A stretch of 64,000 nucleotides of DNA from an uncultured Roseobacter sp. (GCA_947501635.1 CANMWT010000005.1:310001-374000); one strand, 5' to 3'. Counted from the stretch's first letter, positions 39,449 to 49,090 are shown. Notes: a model not told the origin generated them from the sequence alone. Numbers and translations: made by a program.

Positions 39449-42400
39449 ATGAGCCAGCAACCAAAGCATATCACCGTCTCCGGCGTGCCGGAAGGGTACG
39501 ACGCGCGCATTCTGCTTGACGAAGTGAGCAAAAAGGATGGCGCGGTCCTGCATATCGCACGCGATGACAAGCGCCTTGCCGCCCTGCGTGCGGCCTTGCG
39601 CTTTTTTGCGCCCCAAATGCCCGTTGTTGTGTTTCCCGGCTGGGATTGCCTGCCCTATGATCGCGTGTCGCCCAATGCGGATATCTCGGCGCAGCGTATG
39701 GCCACGCTTGCAGCGCTGACCCATGGCATGCCAGACCAGTTTATTTTGTTGACGACGCTGAATGCGGCGAGCCAGAAAATTCCCGCCCGCGCGCTGCTGG
39801 CGAATGCCGCATTTCAGGCGAAGGTGGGCAACCGCATAGATGAAAAGGCACTACGGGATTTTCTGGTTCGGATGGGGTTTGTCCAAAGCCCGACAGTCAC
39901 CGAACCCGGTGACTACGCAGTGCGCGGCGGGATAATCGACATCTATCCACCCGGTGATCTGGGGCCTGTCAGGCTTGATCTGTTTGGCGATGTTCTGGAT
40001 GGCGCGCGCAGGTTTGACCCTGCCACGCAACGCACCACCGAAAAGCTCGAGGCGATCGAACTGGCCCCTGTGTCTGAGATTGTTCTCGATGACGCCGCCA
40101 TCACGCGTTTTCGCCAGAACTACCGAATTGAATTTGGCGCGGCGGGCACAGATGACCCGCTGTATGAGGCGGTCAGTGCCGGGCGCAAACATCAAGGTGC
40201 GGAACACTGGCTGCCCTTTTTTCACGAGACATTGGAAACCCTGTTCGACTATCTGCCCGATGCCACTGTCACGCTCGACGATCAACTGGACGCGGCGCGT
40301 ACTGCGCGTTGGGACGGGATCGTCGACCAGTATGAGACGCGTAAGCTTGCAATGTCGAACCGGTCCAAAATGGACAGTGTTTACAAGCCATGCCCACCAG
40401 ATGCGCTCTACCTGAACGACGTGGGCTGGACGCAACGGCTGATCGGGCGACGGGTTTTGCAACTGGCGCCACTGCCGCAGCCCACTGGCTTGGGCGTGAC
40501 AAATGCCGGCGCCCGGGTCGGTCGCAACTTCGCCCCGGAGCGCCAGCAGGAATCCCTTAGCCTTTTCGGTGCCTTGGCCAGCCATGTTAAAGCAAAGCTG
40601 CAAGAAGGTCCGGTCGTCATCGCGAGCTATTCGGAAGGTGCCCGCGAAAGGCTCATGGGCTTGATCGAAGACGAAGGTCTGGCCGAAGCGGTGCCGATCC
40701 CCGATGCAGGCCGTATTGGCAAACGGGGCCTTTACCTGTCGGTCTGGGCGCTGGAGCATGGATTTGAAGCGCCTGGACTGACGGTGATCTCAGAGCAAGA
40801 CGTATTGGGCGACCGCCTGATCCGCAGCGCACGCAAGAAACGCCGCGCTGAAAACTTCCTGACCGAGACGCAGTCGCTCAGTCCCGGCGACCTTATTGTG
40901 CACGTCGATCATGGGATTGGCCGCTACAAAGGGCTTGAGGTTGCGACCGCTGCGGGCGCTGCGCATGAATGCATCTTGCTGGAGTATGCAGAAGGCTCAA
41001 AACTTTATCTGCCGGTCGAGAACATCGAACTGCTGTCAAAATACGGCCACGAAGAAGGCCTTTTGGATCGTTTGGGCGGTGGTGCTTGGCAGGCAAAGAA
41101 AGCGCGGCTCAAAGAACGCATTCGCGAGATCGCCGACAAGCTTATTCGCGTCGCGGCAGAACGCGCGCTGCGCAAGGCACCGGTGCTGGAGCCGCCGACC
41201 GGTATGTGGGACGCCTTTAGTGCGCGTTTTCCCTACACCGAAACTGACGACCAGTTGCGCGCCATCGAAGATGTCGTAGCTGATTTGACCTCGGGCAACC
41301 CGATGGACAGACTGGTGTGCGGCGATGTGGGTTTTGGGAAGACCGAAGTTGCGATGCGGGCAGCCTTTGTAGCGGCGATGTCAGGTGTTCAGGTTGCCGT
41401 CATTGCCCCTACAACACTGCTGGCACGACAGCACTACAAAAGCTTTGCCGAACGGTTTCGCGGGTTTCCGATCAATGTGCGCCAACTCAGCCGGTTTGTG
41501 TCGACCAAAGACGCCAATGACACGCGCGATGGTATGGCGCGTGGCACCGTGGACATCGTGATCGGGACGCATGCGCTATTGGCCAAGGGAATACGGTTTC
41601 AGAACCTTGGACTTCTGGTGATCGACGAAGAGCAGCATTTCGGGGTCACCCACAAAGAGCGGCTCAAGCAGATGCGCACAGACATCCACGTGCTGACCCT
41701 GACCGCAACACCCATCCCGCGCACTCTCCAGCTAAGCCTGACCGGCGTGCGCGATCTGAGTATCATCGGAACACCGCCCGTCGATCGATTGGCGATCCGG
41801 ACCTATGTCAGCGAATTCGATACGGTAACCCTCAGAGAAGCGCTCCTGCGAGAACACTATCGGGGGGGGCAATCGTTCTACGTCGTGCCACGGATCTCTG
41901 ATCTGCCGGAAATCGAAGAATTCCTGAAAGAGCAGCTGCCGGAGCTGACGTATGTTGTCGCTCATGGCCAGATGGCGGCGGGTGAACTCGATGACCGGAT
42001 GAATGCCTTTTATGATGGAAAATTCGACATTTTGCTGGCCACAACAATTGTGGAATCGGGTCTCGATATTCCGACGGCCAATACAATGATCGTGCATCGT
42101 GCAGATATGTTCGGACTTGCGCAGCTTTACCAGATACGCGGGCGCGTGGGACGATCCAAAACCCGGGCCTATGCCTATCTGACTACCAAACCGCGCACCC
42201 GCCTGACACCAACGGCAGAGAAGCGTCTGCGCGTTCTGTCCAGCCTTGATACTCTGGGCGCGGGTTTTACGCTTGCCAGTCAAGACCTTGACATACGCGG
42301 GGCTGGCAATCTTCTGGGCGAAGAACAGTCAGGGCAGATGCGCGATGTGGGCTTCGAACTGTACCAGTCCATGCTCGAAGAGGCGATCGCGAAAATCCGC

Positions 42401-42916
42401 GCCGGCGAGATGGAAGGGCTTAGCGATGCCGATGATCAATGGGCGCCACAGATCAACCTTGGCGTTCCGGTTCTGATCCCCGAAGATTACGTACCGGATC
42501 TCGACGTGCGTCTGGGCCTTTACCGTCGGCTCAGCAGCCTGACCAGCAAGGTCGAGTTGGAAGGCTTTGCGGCTGAGTTGATCGACCGTTTCGGCAAACT
42601 GCCTCGAGAGGTAAATACACTGCTGTTGGTCGTGCGCATCAAGGCGATGTGCAAGAAAGCCGGCATCGCAAAACTGGACGGCGGTCCGAAAGGTGCCACG
42701 ATCCAGTTTCACAATGACAAATTCGCCTCCCCGCAGGGCTTGGTGGAATTCATTCAGGACCAGCGCGGACTGGCCAAGGTCAAGGATAACAAAATCGTTG
42801 TGCGGCGCGACTGGAAGGCGGATGCCGACAAAATCAAAGGGGCATTTGCTATTGCAAGAGACCTTGCTGAAAAGGTTGTTGCGGCAAAGAAAAAGGCCAA
42901 GACAAAGGCCGGCTAG
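39449..42916 (+). CDS. mfd: transcription-repair coupling factor
   Basis: This 1155-residue ATP-dependent translocase removes stalled RNA polymerase and recruits UvrA. It has an N-terminal UvrB-like module (FFAPQMPVVVFPGWDCLPYD), an RNAP-interaction domain (LIVHVDHGIGRY), and RecG-like helicase motifs GDVGFGKTEVA, DEEQHFG and QIRGRVGRS. The C-terminal regulatory TRCF domain follows. ATG 39449 is chosen over an upstream TTG at 39437; neither has a clear ribosome site. The stop shares CTAG with the convergent exporter gene. Confidence 0.98.
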   Translation: MSQQPKHITVSGVPEGYDARILLDEVSKKDGAVLHIARDDKRLAALRAALRFFAPQMPVVVFPGWDCLPYDRVSPNADISAQRMATLAALTHGMPDQFILLTTLNAASQKIPARALLANAAFQAKVGNRIDEKALRDFLVRMGFVQSPTVTEPGDYAVRGGIIDIYPPGDLGPVRLDLFGDVLDGARRFDPATQRTTEKLEAIELAPVSEIVLDDAAITRFRQNYRIEFGAAGTDDPLYEAVSAGRKHQGAEHWLPFFHETLETLFDYLPDATVTLDDQLDAARTARWDGIVDQYETRKLAMSNRSKMDSVYKPCPPDALYLNDVGWTQRLIGRRVLQLAPLPQPTGLGVTNAGARVGRNFAPERQQESLSLFGALASHVKAKLQEGPVVIASYSEGARERLMGLIEDEGLAEAVPIPDAGRIGKRGLYLSVWALEHGFEAPGLTVISEQDVLGDRLIRSARKKRRAENFLTETQSLSPGDLIVHVDHGIGRYKGLEVATAAGAAHECILLEYAEGSKLYLPVENIELLSKYGHEEGLLDRLGGGAWQAKKARLKERIREIADKLIRVAAERALRKAPVLEPPTGMWDAFSARFPYTETDDQLRAIEDVVADLTSGNPMDRLVCGDVGFGKTEVAMRAAFVAAMSGVQVAVIAPTTLLARQHYKSFAERFRGFPINVRQLSRFVSTKDANDTRDGMARGTVDIVIGTHALLAKGIRFQNLGLLVIDEEQHFGVTHKERLKQMRTDIHVLTLTATPIPRTLQLSLTGVRDLSIIGTPPVDRLAIRTYVSEFDTVTLREALLREHYRGGQSFYVVPRISDLPEIEEFLKEQLPELTYVVAHGQMAAGELDDRMNAFYDGKFDILLATTIVESGLDIPTANTMIVHRADMFGLAQLYQIRGRVGRSKTRAYAYLTTKPRTRLTPTAEKRLRVLSSLDTLGAGFTLASQDLDIRGAGNLLGEEQSGQMRDVGFELYQSMLEEAIAKIRAGEMEGLSDADDQWAPQINLGVPVLIPEDYVPDLDVRLGLYRRLSSLTSKVELEGFAAELIDRFGKLPREVNTLLLVVRIKAMCKKAGIAKLDGGPKGATIQFHNDKFASPQGLVEFIQDQRGLAKVKDNKIVVRRDWKADADKIKGAFAIARDLAEKVVAAKKKAKTKAG

Positions 42917-44127
42917 AGGTTTGGCGCGGTCAGCCTGCTATCAATGCGTGTCATAAGACGCATCAGCGCAAACGCGGCGCAGGCCAGCACGAAAATCGTC
43001 CCAACCAGTGGCCTAATCGTTCCGTCAAACATCAACCCCGTCGGCGATGCGATGACCGCCGCGAGAATGGTCGAGATAGCGCCGATAACGCTTGCTGCCA
43101 TGCCTGCGATATGCCCCATTGGTTCCATCGCAATCGCGTTGAGGTTGCCGATGGTCAGCCCGGCCTGAAAGAACACAAAGCCTTGCCAGATCGCGAACAT
43201 GGCAAATCCTGCAGGCGTACTGCCCTGATCAAAAAGCAAAAGCGTAGCTGACAAAACGATCTGCACGCCCAGGGCGACGGTCACAAGTCGCTGCATACCC
43301 AACCGGACGACAAGCAGGGCATTCAGAACGCTTGACGTCGCCGAGACCAGAGCAATCGCGCCGAACCAGAAGGGGAAACTATCCAGCTTGTCGAAGACAA
43401 ACTGATAGGTTGGCTGGATCAGCACCAGCAAGCTAAAGAGGATGGCCATCGACAAGGTTTGTACCACGATCGCGATGCGCACTACCGGTTGGCGGAACAT
43501 TTCCCGCACCGCATCGATCATCAGCGGCAGTTTCAACGGGCGCCGGTTTTCGTCGGCGAGTGTCTCGGGCAGGCGGAAGGCCAGCCATAATGCCGAGATC
43601 AGCGAAAAGACCATGAAGGCAATAAAAATACTGCGCCAACCGGCAAAGGCTATAATCACGACGCCCAAAGCAGGTGCGAACGCGGGCACAAGCGTAAAGA
43701 TGACCATGACAATGGACAGAATCCGCGCCATCTCGCGCCCTTTGAACAAATCACGGATAATCGCGATGCACACAACACGCGGGCCCGATGCGCCGATCCC
43801 CTGCAGTATCCGCGCTGCCAGCATCATTTCGAGCGACTGGCTGCTCCACGCGACCGCAGCGGCTGATATGTAAAGACCGGCACCCCAAAACATCACGCGG
43901 CGACGCCCGTAGGCGTCCGACAACGGGCCGGAAAAAAATGTTCCAATCCCCATGCCCAGCACAAAGGAAGTCAGTATCAGGGACGCGCGTGTCGGCATAT
44001 CCGGGCTGAGGTCTGACGCGATGCTGGGCAAGGCGGGCAACATCGCATCAATGGAAAACGCAATTGTCGCGAACATCATCGCCATCAGGGCAATAAACTC
44101 TGACCGTGACATCGCAATATCGCGCAT
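42913..44127 (-). CDS. Bcr/CflA-type MFS drug exporter
   Basis: This 404-residue protein has 12 hydrophobic segments. It carries the MFS motif GPLSDAYGRRRVM after helix 2 and the N-terminal DAMLPALPSIASDL typical of the Bcr/CflA group, which exports bicyclomycin, sulfonamides and related compounds. ATG 44127 is used; a GTG 44139 and an ATG 44112 are alternatives. It converges on mfd through a shared stop tetranucleotide. The actual substrate cannot be inferred. Confidence 0.92.
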   Translation of the reverse strand: MRDIAMSRSEFIALMAMMFATIAFSIDAMLPALPSIASDLSPDMPTRASLILTSFVLGMGIGTFFSGPLSDAYGRRRVMFWGAGLYISAAAVAWSSQSLEMMLAARILQGIGASGPRVVCIAIIRDLFKGREMARILSIVMVIFTLVPAFAPALGVVIIAFAGWRSIFIAFMVFSLISALWLAFRLPETLADENRRPLKLPLMIDAVREMFRQPVVRIAIVVQTLSMAILFSLLVLIQPTYQFVFDKLDSFPFWFGAIALVSATSSVLNALLVVRLGMQRLVTVALGVQIVLSATLLLFDQGSTPAGFAMFAIWQGFVFFQAGLTIGNLNAIAMEPMGHIAGMAASVIGAISTILAAVIASPTGLMFDGTIRPLVGTIFVLACAAFALMRLMTRIDSRLTAPNL

Positions 44128-44214
44128 TTGTGAGGTCACACTCTAAACCTTATACCGTTCGGCTGAGTTTCCTGCGCCTGAGCAAACAGCCTCTGCCTGA
44201 TACGCGCCATTCTG

Positions 44215-44856
44215 CTACGCCGCGGCGCTGAATTCCTCGATCACCTTCAGCCACAAGTCCGGCGGTTGTGCACCGGGAACAGCATGTTGGCTTGCCACGA
44301 TGAATGTCGGCACAGAGTTGACGCCCATTTTCCGGCTATGCGCATCGCGCGCCTTGATCTCCGCGACATCCGCATCGGATTTCAGAAGCTTGGAGATCAA
44401 CGCGGCATCCAAACCGACGCCATCGGCAATATCGGCCAGAACCTCGGCATCTCCTATGTCTCGCGCCTCGACGAAATAGGCCTCAAAAAGCGCGGACACA
44501 GCGGCGATCTGGCGCCCCTCAATGCCAGCCCAGTGGATAAGCCGGTGCGCGTCAATTGTGTTGGGGGTGCGCTTCATGGCTTCGAAGTTGATCTGCAGAC
44601 CTGCGGCCTCTGCGTGTTCGACAACCGGCGCGTAGGCACGCACAGCCCCTTCTTTGCCGCCGAATTTTCCTTCCAGATAGGCGCGTCGATCCATACCCTC
44701 TGCAGGCATGTCGGGGTTCAACTGAAAAGGATGCCATTCAATCAAGAAAGGATGGTCCGGCTTTTCGGCCAACGCGCGGTCGAGATATGTTTTCCCGATA
44801 TAGCACCACGGGCAGATTGGGTCAGACAGTATGTCCAGCTTGACGGTGTCGGTCAT
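44215..44856 (-). CDS. DsbA-family oxidoreductase (FrnE-like)
   Basis: This 213-residue cytoplasmic protein (no signal peptide) has a CPWC active site at residues 15-18 and the helical insertion of the DsbA/2-hydroxychromene-2-carboxylate isomerase family. The VPTFIVAS segment supplies the cis-Pro loop (GVNSVPTF). FrnE-type proteins are disulfide isomerases or act in small-molecule metabolism. The ATG overlaps the stop of the acyl-CoA ligase gene, suggesting a shared pathway. Confidence 0.9.
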   Translation of the reverse strand: MTDTVKLDILSDPICPWCYIGKTYLDRALAEKPDHPFLIEWHPFQLNPDMPAEGMDRRAYLEGKFGGKEGAVRAYAPVVEHAEAAGLQINFEAMKRTPNTIDAHRLIHWAGIEGRQIAAVSALFEAYFVEARDIGDAEVLADIADGVGLDAALISKLLKSDADVAEIKARDAHSRKMGVNSVPTFIVASQHAVPGAQPPDLWLKVIEEFSAAA

Positions 44857-46367
44857 TGGGTCCTCTTGAACCGCGCGCGCAAGCTGCGGCGCAGTATTTT
44901 GCCATTCGCCCCAAGCGGGAGTTCGGGCACATGAATAAAAAGCCGCGGTTGCTTGTAACGCGCGAGCCTCGTCGACACATATGCGCGCAGCAGCGCCTCG
45001 TCCAGTGCCTGGGGTGCGGCATAGAAGGCAGCAATAACGGTTGCATCGGCCTTGATCTCGATCTCACAAGCCGCAACGGCGGTAATCCCCTCCACCTCGG
45101 AGAGCACCGTTTCCACCTCGATCGGCGACACGCGAAAGCCGCCGGCGTTCATCATATCGTCATCACGTCCCATGTAGGTCATGTCACCCGAAGGCAGCAT
45201 GACGGCCTGATCTCCGGTTAAGAACCAGTCGCCTGACATGCGTAATGCAGTTTCTTCAGGCTGGCCGAGATACCCCAGCATCAAACCCGGATCATCGCGA
45301 TGCACCGCGATGGTCCCCTCGACGCCGCGCGGCACCGGCTCCCCGTCTTTGAGCAGGGCGATCCGCCGCCCGCGCTGTGGGCGCCCCATCGTGCCCTTCG
45401 GGGCGGGATCAGGCGGTGGTTGCGAGATGAAGGTCGAGCATTCGGACATACCATAAGCCTCAAAGACCTCGCATCCTGTTGCCGTCCGCCAGTGCTGCGC
45501 AGTCGCTTCCGGCATTTTTTCACCCGCACTTAGCCCGTGGCGCAGATATGGCAGGTGAAACCGCTCTTCCGTTTTGAGTAACTGGCGGTAAACGCCTGGC
45601 GCGGCTGCAAAAATGCTTGCATTATGATCGGCGAGCAGCCTCGGCAGATGGTCCGCCGGGGTTCCCGGCGCGGGGATCAGCGCGGTCGCTCCTTTGGTCC
45701 ACGGATCCATAAGTCCCGTTCCCAGAGTATAGGTCCAGTTGAATGCGCCCGCGTGCAGCACACGGTCGTCGGATGTAAGACCATACCAGTCGTGAAACAT
45801 CATCTGCCGCGCCCAGATGGCCCGATGAGCGTGTGCTACCGCGCGCGGTTGACCCGATGTTCCGGAAGTGAAAATCACATAGCCCAGTCGGTTCGGGTCC
45901 CCCATATGCACCGACGCAGGCGGCATGTCACGCCACGCTGCCAGTGCATCCAGCCCAAAGCAACGCGGATGCTCCACACAAGGGACCGCTGGATCCCTCA
46001 GCACGCCCTTTGGCCTGAGCATATCCACCAATGTGCTGGTCTCGCGTTCGGTCAATGCAGCGGACGTGGGCACAGGAACAATGCCAGCGGTGATCGCCCC
46101 AAGATAGGCGATTGGAAAATCCACCGTATTTCCCAGCCGCAGCATAATCAGATCACCCGCGTCAAACCCACTGCGCAAAAGGCCCGTGGCTGTGCCTAGA
46201 ACCGCGCGGTGTATGTCCGCGTAGGTCCAGACGTCTACAGTTTTGTCTCCGAGCACCAGAAGCGCTTCTTTATCGAACGCATCCTGAGCGGACCGCAGCA
46301 CGTAGGCGGCCATATTGAAAGGATCGGGGCAGGGCGCAAACGGCCCATTGTCGAAGACGGATAACAT
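44853..46367 (-). CDS. acyl-/aryl-CoA ligase (AMP-forming)
   Basis: This 504-residue adenylate-forming enzyme has the P-loop-like YVIFTSGTSGQPR, YGMSECSTF, the GD and GFRVSPIEVE hinge region, and the C-terminal Lys motif LGANGKILRR. The overall pattern resembles benzoate-CoA ligase and short/medium acyl-CoA synthetases. ATG 46367 is preferred, since longer starts would overlap the divergent regulator. The downstream DsbA-like gene overlaps by 4 bp. The carboxylate substrate is unknown. Confidence 0.92.
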   Translation of the reverse strand: MLSVFDNGPFAPCPDPFNMAAYVLRSAQDAFDKEALLVLGDKTVDVWTYADIHRAVLGTATGLLRSGFDAGDLIMLRLGNTVDFPIAYLGAITAGIVPVPTSAALTERETSTLVDMLRPKGVLRDPAVPCVEHPRCFGLDALAAWRDMPPASVHMGDPNRLGYVIFTSGTSGQPRAVAHAHRAIWARQMMFHDWYGLTSDDRVLHAGAFNWTYTLGTGLMDPWTKGATALIPAPGTPADHLPRLLADHNASIFAAAPGVYRQLLKTEERFHLPYLRHGLSAGEKMPEATAQHWRTATGCEVFEAYGMSECSTFISQPPPDPAPKGTMGRPQRGRRIALLKDGEPVPRGVEGTIAVHRDDPGLMLGYLGQPEETALRMSGDWFLTGDQAVMLPSGDMTYMGRDDDMMNAGGFRVSPIEVETVLSEVEGITAVAACEIEIKADATVIAAFYAAPQALDEALLRAYVSTRLARYKQPRLFIHVPELPLGANGKILRRSLRARFKRTQ

Positions 46368-46433
46368 GGGGTTGCTGCTAGCCTGCCGCGCAAGTCGTTG
46401 CAAGCTCTGCAACTTCTGCATAAAACTCAGGCC

Positions 46434-47057
46434 ATGGATGCAAAAGACCCCAAAAACCTGATCCGCATTGCCCGCCAGAACGGAGATGCCGCCGACGGCA
46501 CACCGCTTGATCTTGGGGAACGTGTCCGCGCATTGCGCAAAGCACGCGATTGGACGCTGGAGCAGGCGGCCCGTCAGGCGGGACTGGCGCGCTCGACCCT
46601 GAGCAAGATCGAAAACGGTCAGATGTCCCCGACTTATGACGCATTGAAAAAACTCGCCGTCGGGCTTGAGATTTCAGTGCCCCAGTTGTTCACCCCGCCG
46701 CAGGCCGAAAAGGTCAACGGCCGCCTGTCGATTACGAAATCAGGGCAGGGCTCGGCACAGGCGACAGTAACCTATGAGCACGAGTTGCTGGCCGAAACGC
46801 TTACCAAAAAACAGATGCTGCCGTATCGCGCGCGGGTCCGCGCCCGCGACATGTCTGAGTTTGAAGGCTGGGTGCGGCATGACGGAGAAGAGTTTCTATA
46901 CGTGCTGACTGGCGTGATCCGGCTTTACACAGAGTTTTACGAACCCATCGAAATGCGCCGCGGAGACAGCGCCTACTACGATGCGACCATGGGGCATAAT
47001 GTGGTTTCGGTCAGCGCCGAAGACGCCAACATCCTCTGGGTCACCTCTTTGACGTGA
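46434..47057 (+). CDS. XRE-family regulator with C-terminal cupin
   Basis: This 207-residue protein has an N-terminal XRE helix-turn-helix (about 25-80: LEQAARQAGLARSTLSKIENGQMSPTYDA, partial). A C-terminal cupin domain follows, with segments GEEFLYVLTGVIRLY and RRGDSAYYDATMGHN. Such regulators sense small carboxylates or amines. It diverges from the acyl-CoA ligase gene across 66 bp, so that gene is a likely target. ATG 46434 is chosen because an upstream start would run into the divergent gene. Confidence 0.93.
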   Translation: MDAKDPKNLIRIARQNGDAADGTPLDLGERVRALRKARDWTLEQAARQAGLARSTLSKIENGQMSPTYDALKKLAVGLEISVPQLFTPPQAEKVNGRLSITKSGQGSAQATVTYEHELLAETLTKKQMLPYRARVRARDMSEFEGWVRHDGEEFLYVLTGVIRLYTEFYEPIEMRRGDSAYYDATMGHNVVSVSAEDANILWVTSLT

Positions 47058-47067
47058 GCCTCTTTTG

Positions 47068-47091
47068 CCGTCCTGATGCGCGTCAGGACGG
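47068..47091. terminator. hairpin between convergent genes
   Basis: CCGTCCTGA-TGCGCG-TCAGGACGG gives a 9-bp perfect stem that overlaps the last codons and stop of the YejA-like gene. Neither side has a T-run, so it may only protect the mRNA 3' ends or be a weak bidirectional terminator. Confidence 0.35.
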
Positions 47092-48900
47092 GTCGTACCA
47101 CCACACCTCAGGCATGAAATTCGGACCATCGCCATAGATGGGCAAACGGTCGGGGAACTTCATCCTGGCATCATGTGCAATGCGTCCGGTCGTATACTGC
47201 CAGAACGGGATCACGTAGCGACCCGCCGTCAAAAGCCGGTCAAGCGCGCGCACGGCATGCACGAACTCCTGCTGACTGCGCGCGGTCAGCATCGCGTCGA
47301 TCATTGCATCCACGGCGGGCGAGGCTGCCCCCATAAGGTTGCGCGATCCTTGTTGTGCCGCGGCTTCTGAGCCCCAGTAAAACCTTTGCTCATTGCCCGG
47401 GGACAGGGACAATGCGCGCCGAAAGGTCGTCATGTCGAAATCAAACGCGTTCGTGCGTTCAACAAACTGCGCACTGTCCGTGGTTTCGATCGTTGCTTCT
47501 ATCCCGAGGCGGGCAAGTGCGCTGACATAAAGATCAGCTATTGCTTTGTTCTCACTGCTGTCTTGCGTCAGCAGGATTGCAAAGGTGAGTGCGGTGCCGT
47601 TTTCATCACGCATCACACCGTCCGATGCAACCCATCCGGCCTCTTCCAGCAGCGCCATCGCCTTGCGGATGCCTTTCCTGTTGCGCAGCGATCCATCGGT
47701 TTGCGGAAAGCTGTAGCCTTCCAGAGTGCCGGGGATCAGATCACCCGCGAAAGGGGCCAGAAGCTGTGCTACGGGCGTGGGCGCGGGCCCGGGTTCAAAG
47801 GCAAGTGCTGAATTCGAAAAATAGGAGGTGATGCGCGGCTGCGCACCGCCTGTCAGGGTGTCGTTGATGTATTCAAAATTGAAGGCTTGAATCATCGCTT
47901 CACGCACCCGCCAGTCGTCAAAGGGGGCTTTGCGGGTATTCATCACAAAGCCTGTCATGCCAGATGGTTTGCCGTGGGGAATTTCAGATTTGACCACATC
48001 GCCACGGTCAACCGCCGGAAAGTCATACTGGCGGTCCCATTTCTGCGCATTGAACTCGCGTACCGCGGATATGTTGCCCGCCTTGAACGCTTCAAAGAGC
48101 ACGGACGCGTCGCCATAGAAATCCAGTTTGATTGTATCAAAATTGTTGGTGCCGCGGCGAAAGGGAATATCCGCGCCCCAATAGTTCGGGTTACGCGACA
48201 AGGTGACAAAGCGGCCCGCTTCAAAGTCACTTACCACATAAGGTCCCGATCCGATTGGACTGTCGGACAAAGGCGCGTTCGCAAAATCCTTGCCCGCCCA
48301 TTGTGCTTTGCTGAGGATCGGGCGCAACCCCGCCAGCAATGCCAGTTCGCGGTTTTGCGTATTGAAGGTGATGCGCAAACGATCCGGCCCGGTCTGCACG
48401 ATGCTGTCAATTTGATTGTGAAGGCTCAGGTAGCGCGGATGCCCTTCGGTCCCCAAAAGCTCATAGGAGAAGATCACATCGTCGACGGTGACCGGGGTGC
48501 CATCGGAGAATCGCGCCTCCGGTCTGAGGGTGAATTCGACCCAAGCGCGGTCTTCCGGCACCTCAATCGATTCGGCCAGTACGCCGTAAAGCGTGAATGG
48601 TTCGTCCCAGGAACGCCCCATGAGGGCTTCATGTGTGAAAAAGCGAAGCTGCCAGGGAACCGTACCTTTGCGCACAAACGGGTTGAGACTGTTGAACCCC
48701 CCGGTGTTGCCTAGCGTGATGCTGCCGCCTTTGGGCGCATCCGCACGGACATAGGGTAGGGACACAAAATCCGGTGGAAGCGCGGGTGCTCCATACATAG
48801 ATATCCCGTGCTGCGTGTCAGACGCCGCAGATTGCGCAAAGAGAATCGCGGCGAAAACCGCCACAAATCGCCGAAGCACGCGGAAATAAACAATACTCAT
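47083..48900 (-). CDS. YejA-like extracellular solute-binding protein (family 5)
   Basis: This 605-residue periplasmic protein has a signal peptide (cleavage near AQSAASD). The YejA-type opening HGISMYGAPALPPDF is followed by DAPKGGSI, then the SBP_bac_5 region (RFSDGTPVTVDDV; GSGPYVV; NPNYWG). YejA proteins bind oligopeptides, including microcin C in E. coli. The permease and ATPase genes are not adjacent, so it is an orphan here. The 325 bp upstream hold a small-RNA candidate on the opposite strand. Confidence 0.92.
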   Translation of the reverse strand: MSIVYFRVLRRFVAVFAAILFAQSAASDTQHGISMYGAPALPPDFVSLPYVRADAPKGGSITLGNTGGFNSLNPFVRKGTVPWQLRFFTHEALMGRSWDEPFTLYGVLAESIEVPEDRAWVEFTLRPEARFSDGTPVTVDDVIFSYELLGTEGHPRYLSLHNQIDSIVQTGPDRLRITFNTQNRELALLAGLRPILSKAQWAGKDFANAPLSDSPIGSGPYVVSDFEAGRFVTLSRNPNYWGADIPFRRGTNNFDTIKLDFYGDASVLFEAFKAGNISAVREFNAQKWDRQYDFPAVDRGDVVKSEIPHGKPSGMTGFVMNTRKAPFDDWRVREAMIQAFNFEYINDTLTGGAQPRITSYFSNSALAFEPGPAPTPVAQLLAPFAGDLIPGTLEGYSFPQTDGSLRNRKGIRKAMALLEEAGWVASDGVMRDENGTALTFAILLTQDSSENKAIADLYVSALARLGIEATIETTDSAQFVERTNAFDFDMTTFRRALSLSPGNEQRFYWGSEAAAQQGSRNLMGAASPAVDAMIDAMLTARSQQEFVHAVRALDRLLTAGRYVIPFWQYTTGRIAHDARMKFPDRLPIYGDGPNFMPEVWWYDPS

Positions 48901-48979
48901 TTTGGAGACAATCCCCTGCTGCCCTTGTTTTATTGCGCCTTAACGTATCGGGGTATTTCCATCTTATCAAACTTTTAGC

Positions 48980-49008
48980 TTGGACAGACGCGTCAGATTG
49001 CTTATAAA
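48980..49008 (+). promoter_or_regulatory. sigma-70-like promoter of the small-RNA candidate
   Basis: TTGGAC (48980-48985) and TATAAA (49003-49008) are separated by 17 bases, the optimal spacing. The -10 matches TATAAT at five of six positions. It predicts a transcription start near 49015. Confidence 0.6.
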
Positions 49009-49014
49009 GGGACC

Positions 49015-49090
49015 ACTGCTCGATAGGTTTCTTGCCTGTATGAAACCTGCCTCAATAACTTAACGCCTGCCTTGTGCAGGCGTTTTTTTT
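49015..49090 (+). ncRNA. candidate small regulatory RNA, about 76 nt
   Basis: The predicted transcript runs from the promoter at 48980-49008 to a strong terminator. It has a 5' hairpin AGGTTTC / GAAACCT (49025-49031 and 49042-49048) with a 10-base loop TTGCCTGTAT. A short single-stranded linker follows, then the terminator stem AACGCCTGC / GCAGGCGTT with eight T residues. This plan, with a 3' U-tail, is typical of Hfq-dependent small RNAs, and hfq is in the same window. It resembles no RNA family I know. A leader attenuator for the gene at 49226 is the main alternative. Confidence 0.6.
49062..49090 (+). terminator. strong rho-independent terminator
   Basis: The stem AACGCCTGC-CTTGT-GCAGGCGTT has nine pairs, the 3' arm running into a run of eight T (49083-49090). 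No protein gene ends upstream on this strand, so it terminates the small-RNA candidate. Confidence 0.88.

Noticed and set aside
47068..47091. Classic rho-independent terminator
   Set aside because: The stem is perfect but no T-run follows on either strand; listed only as a low-confidence hairpin.
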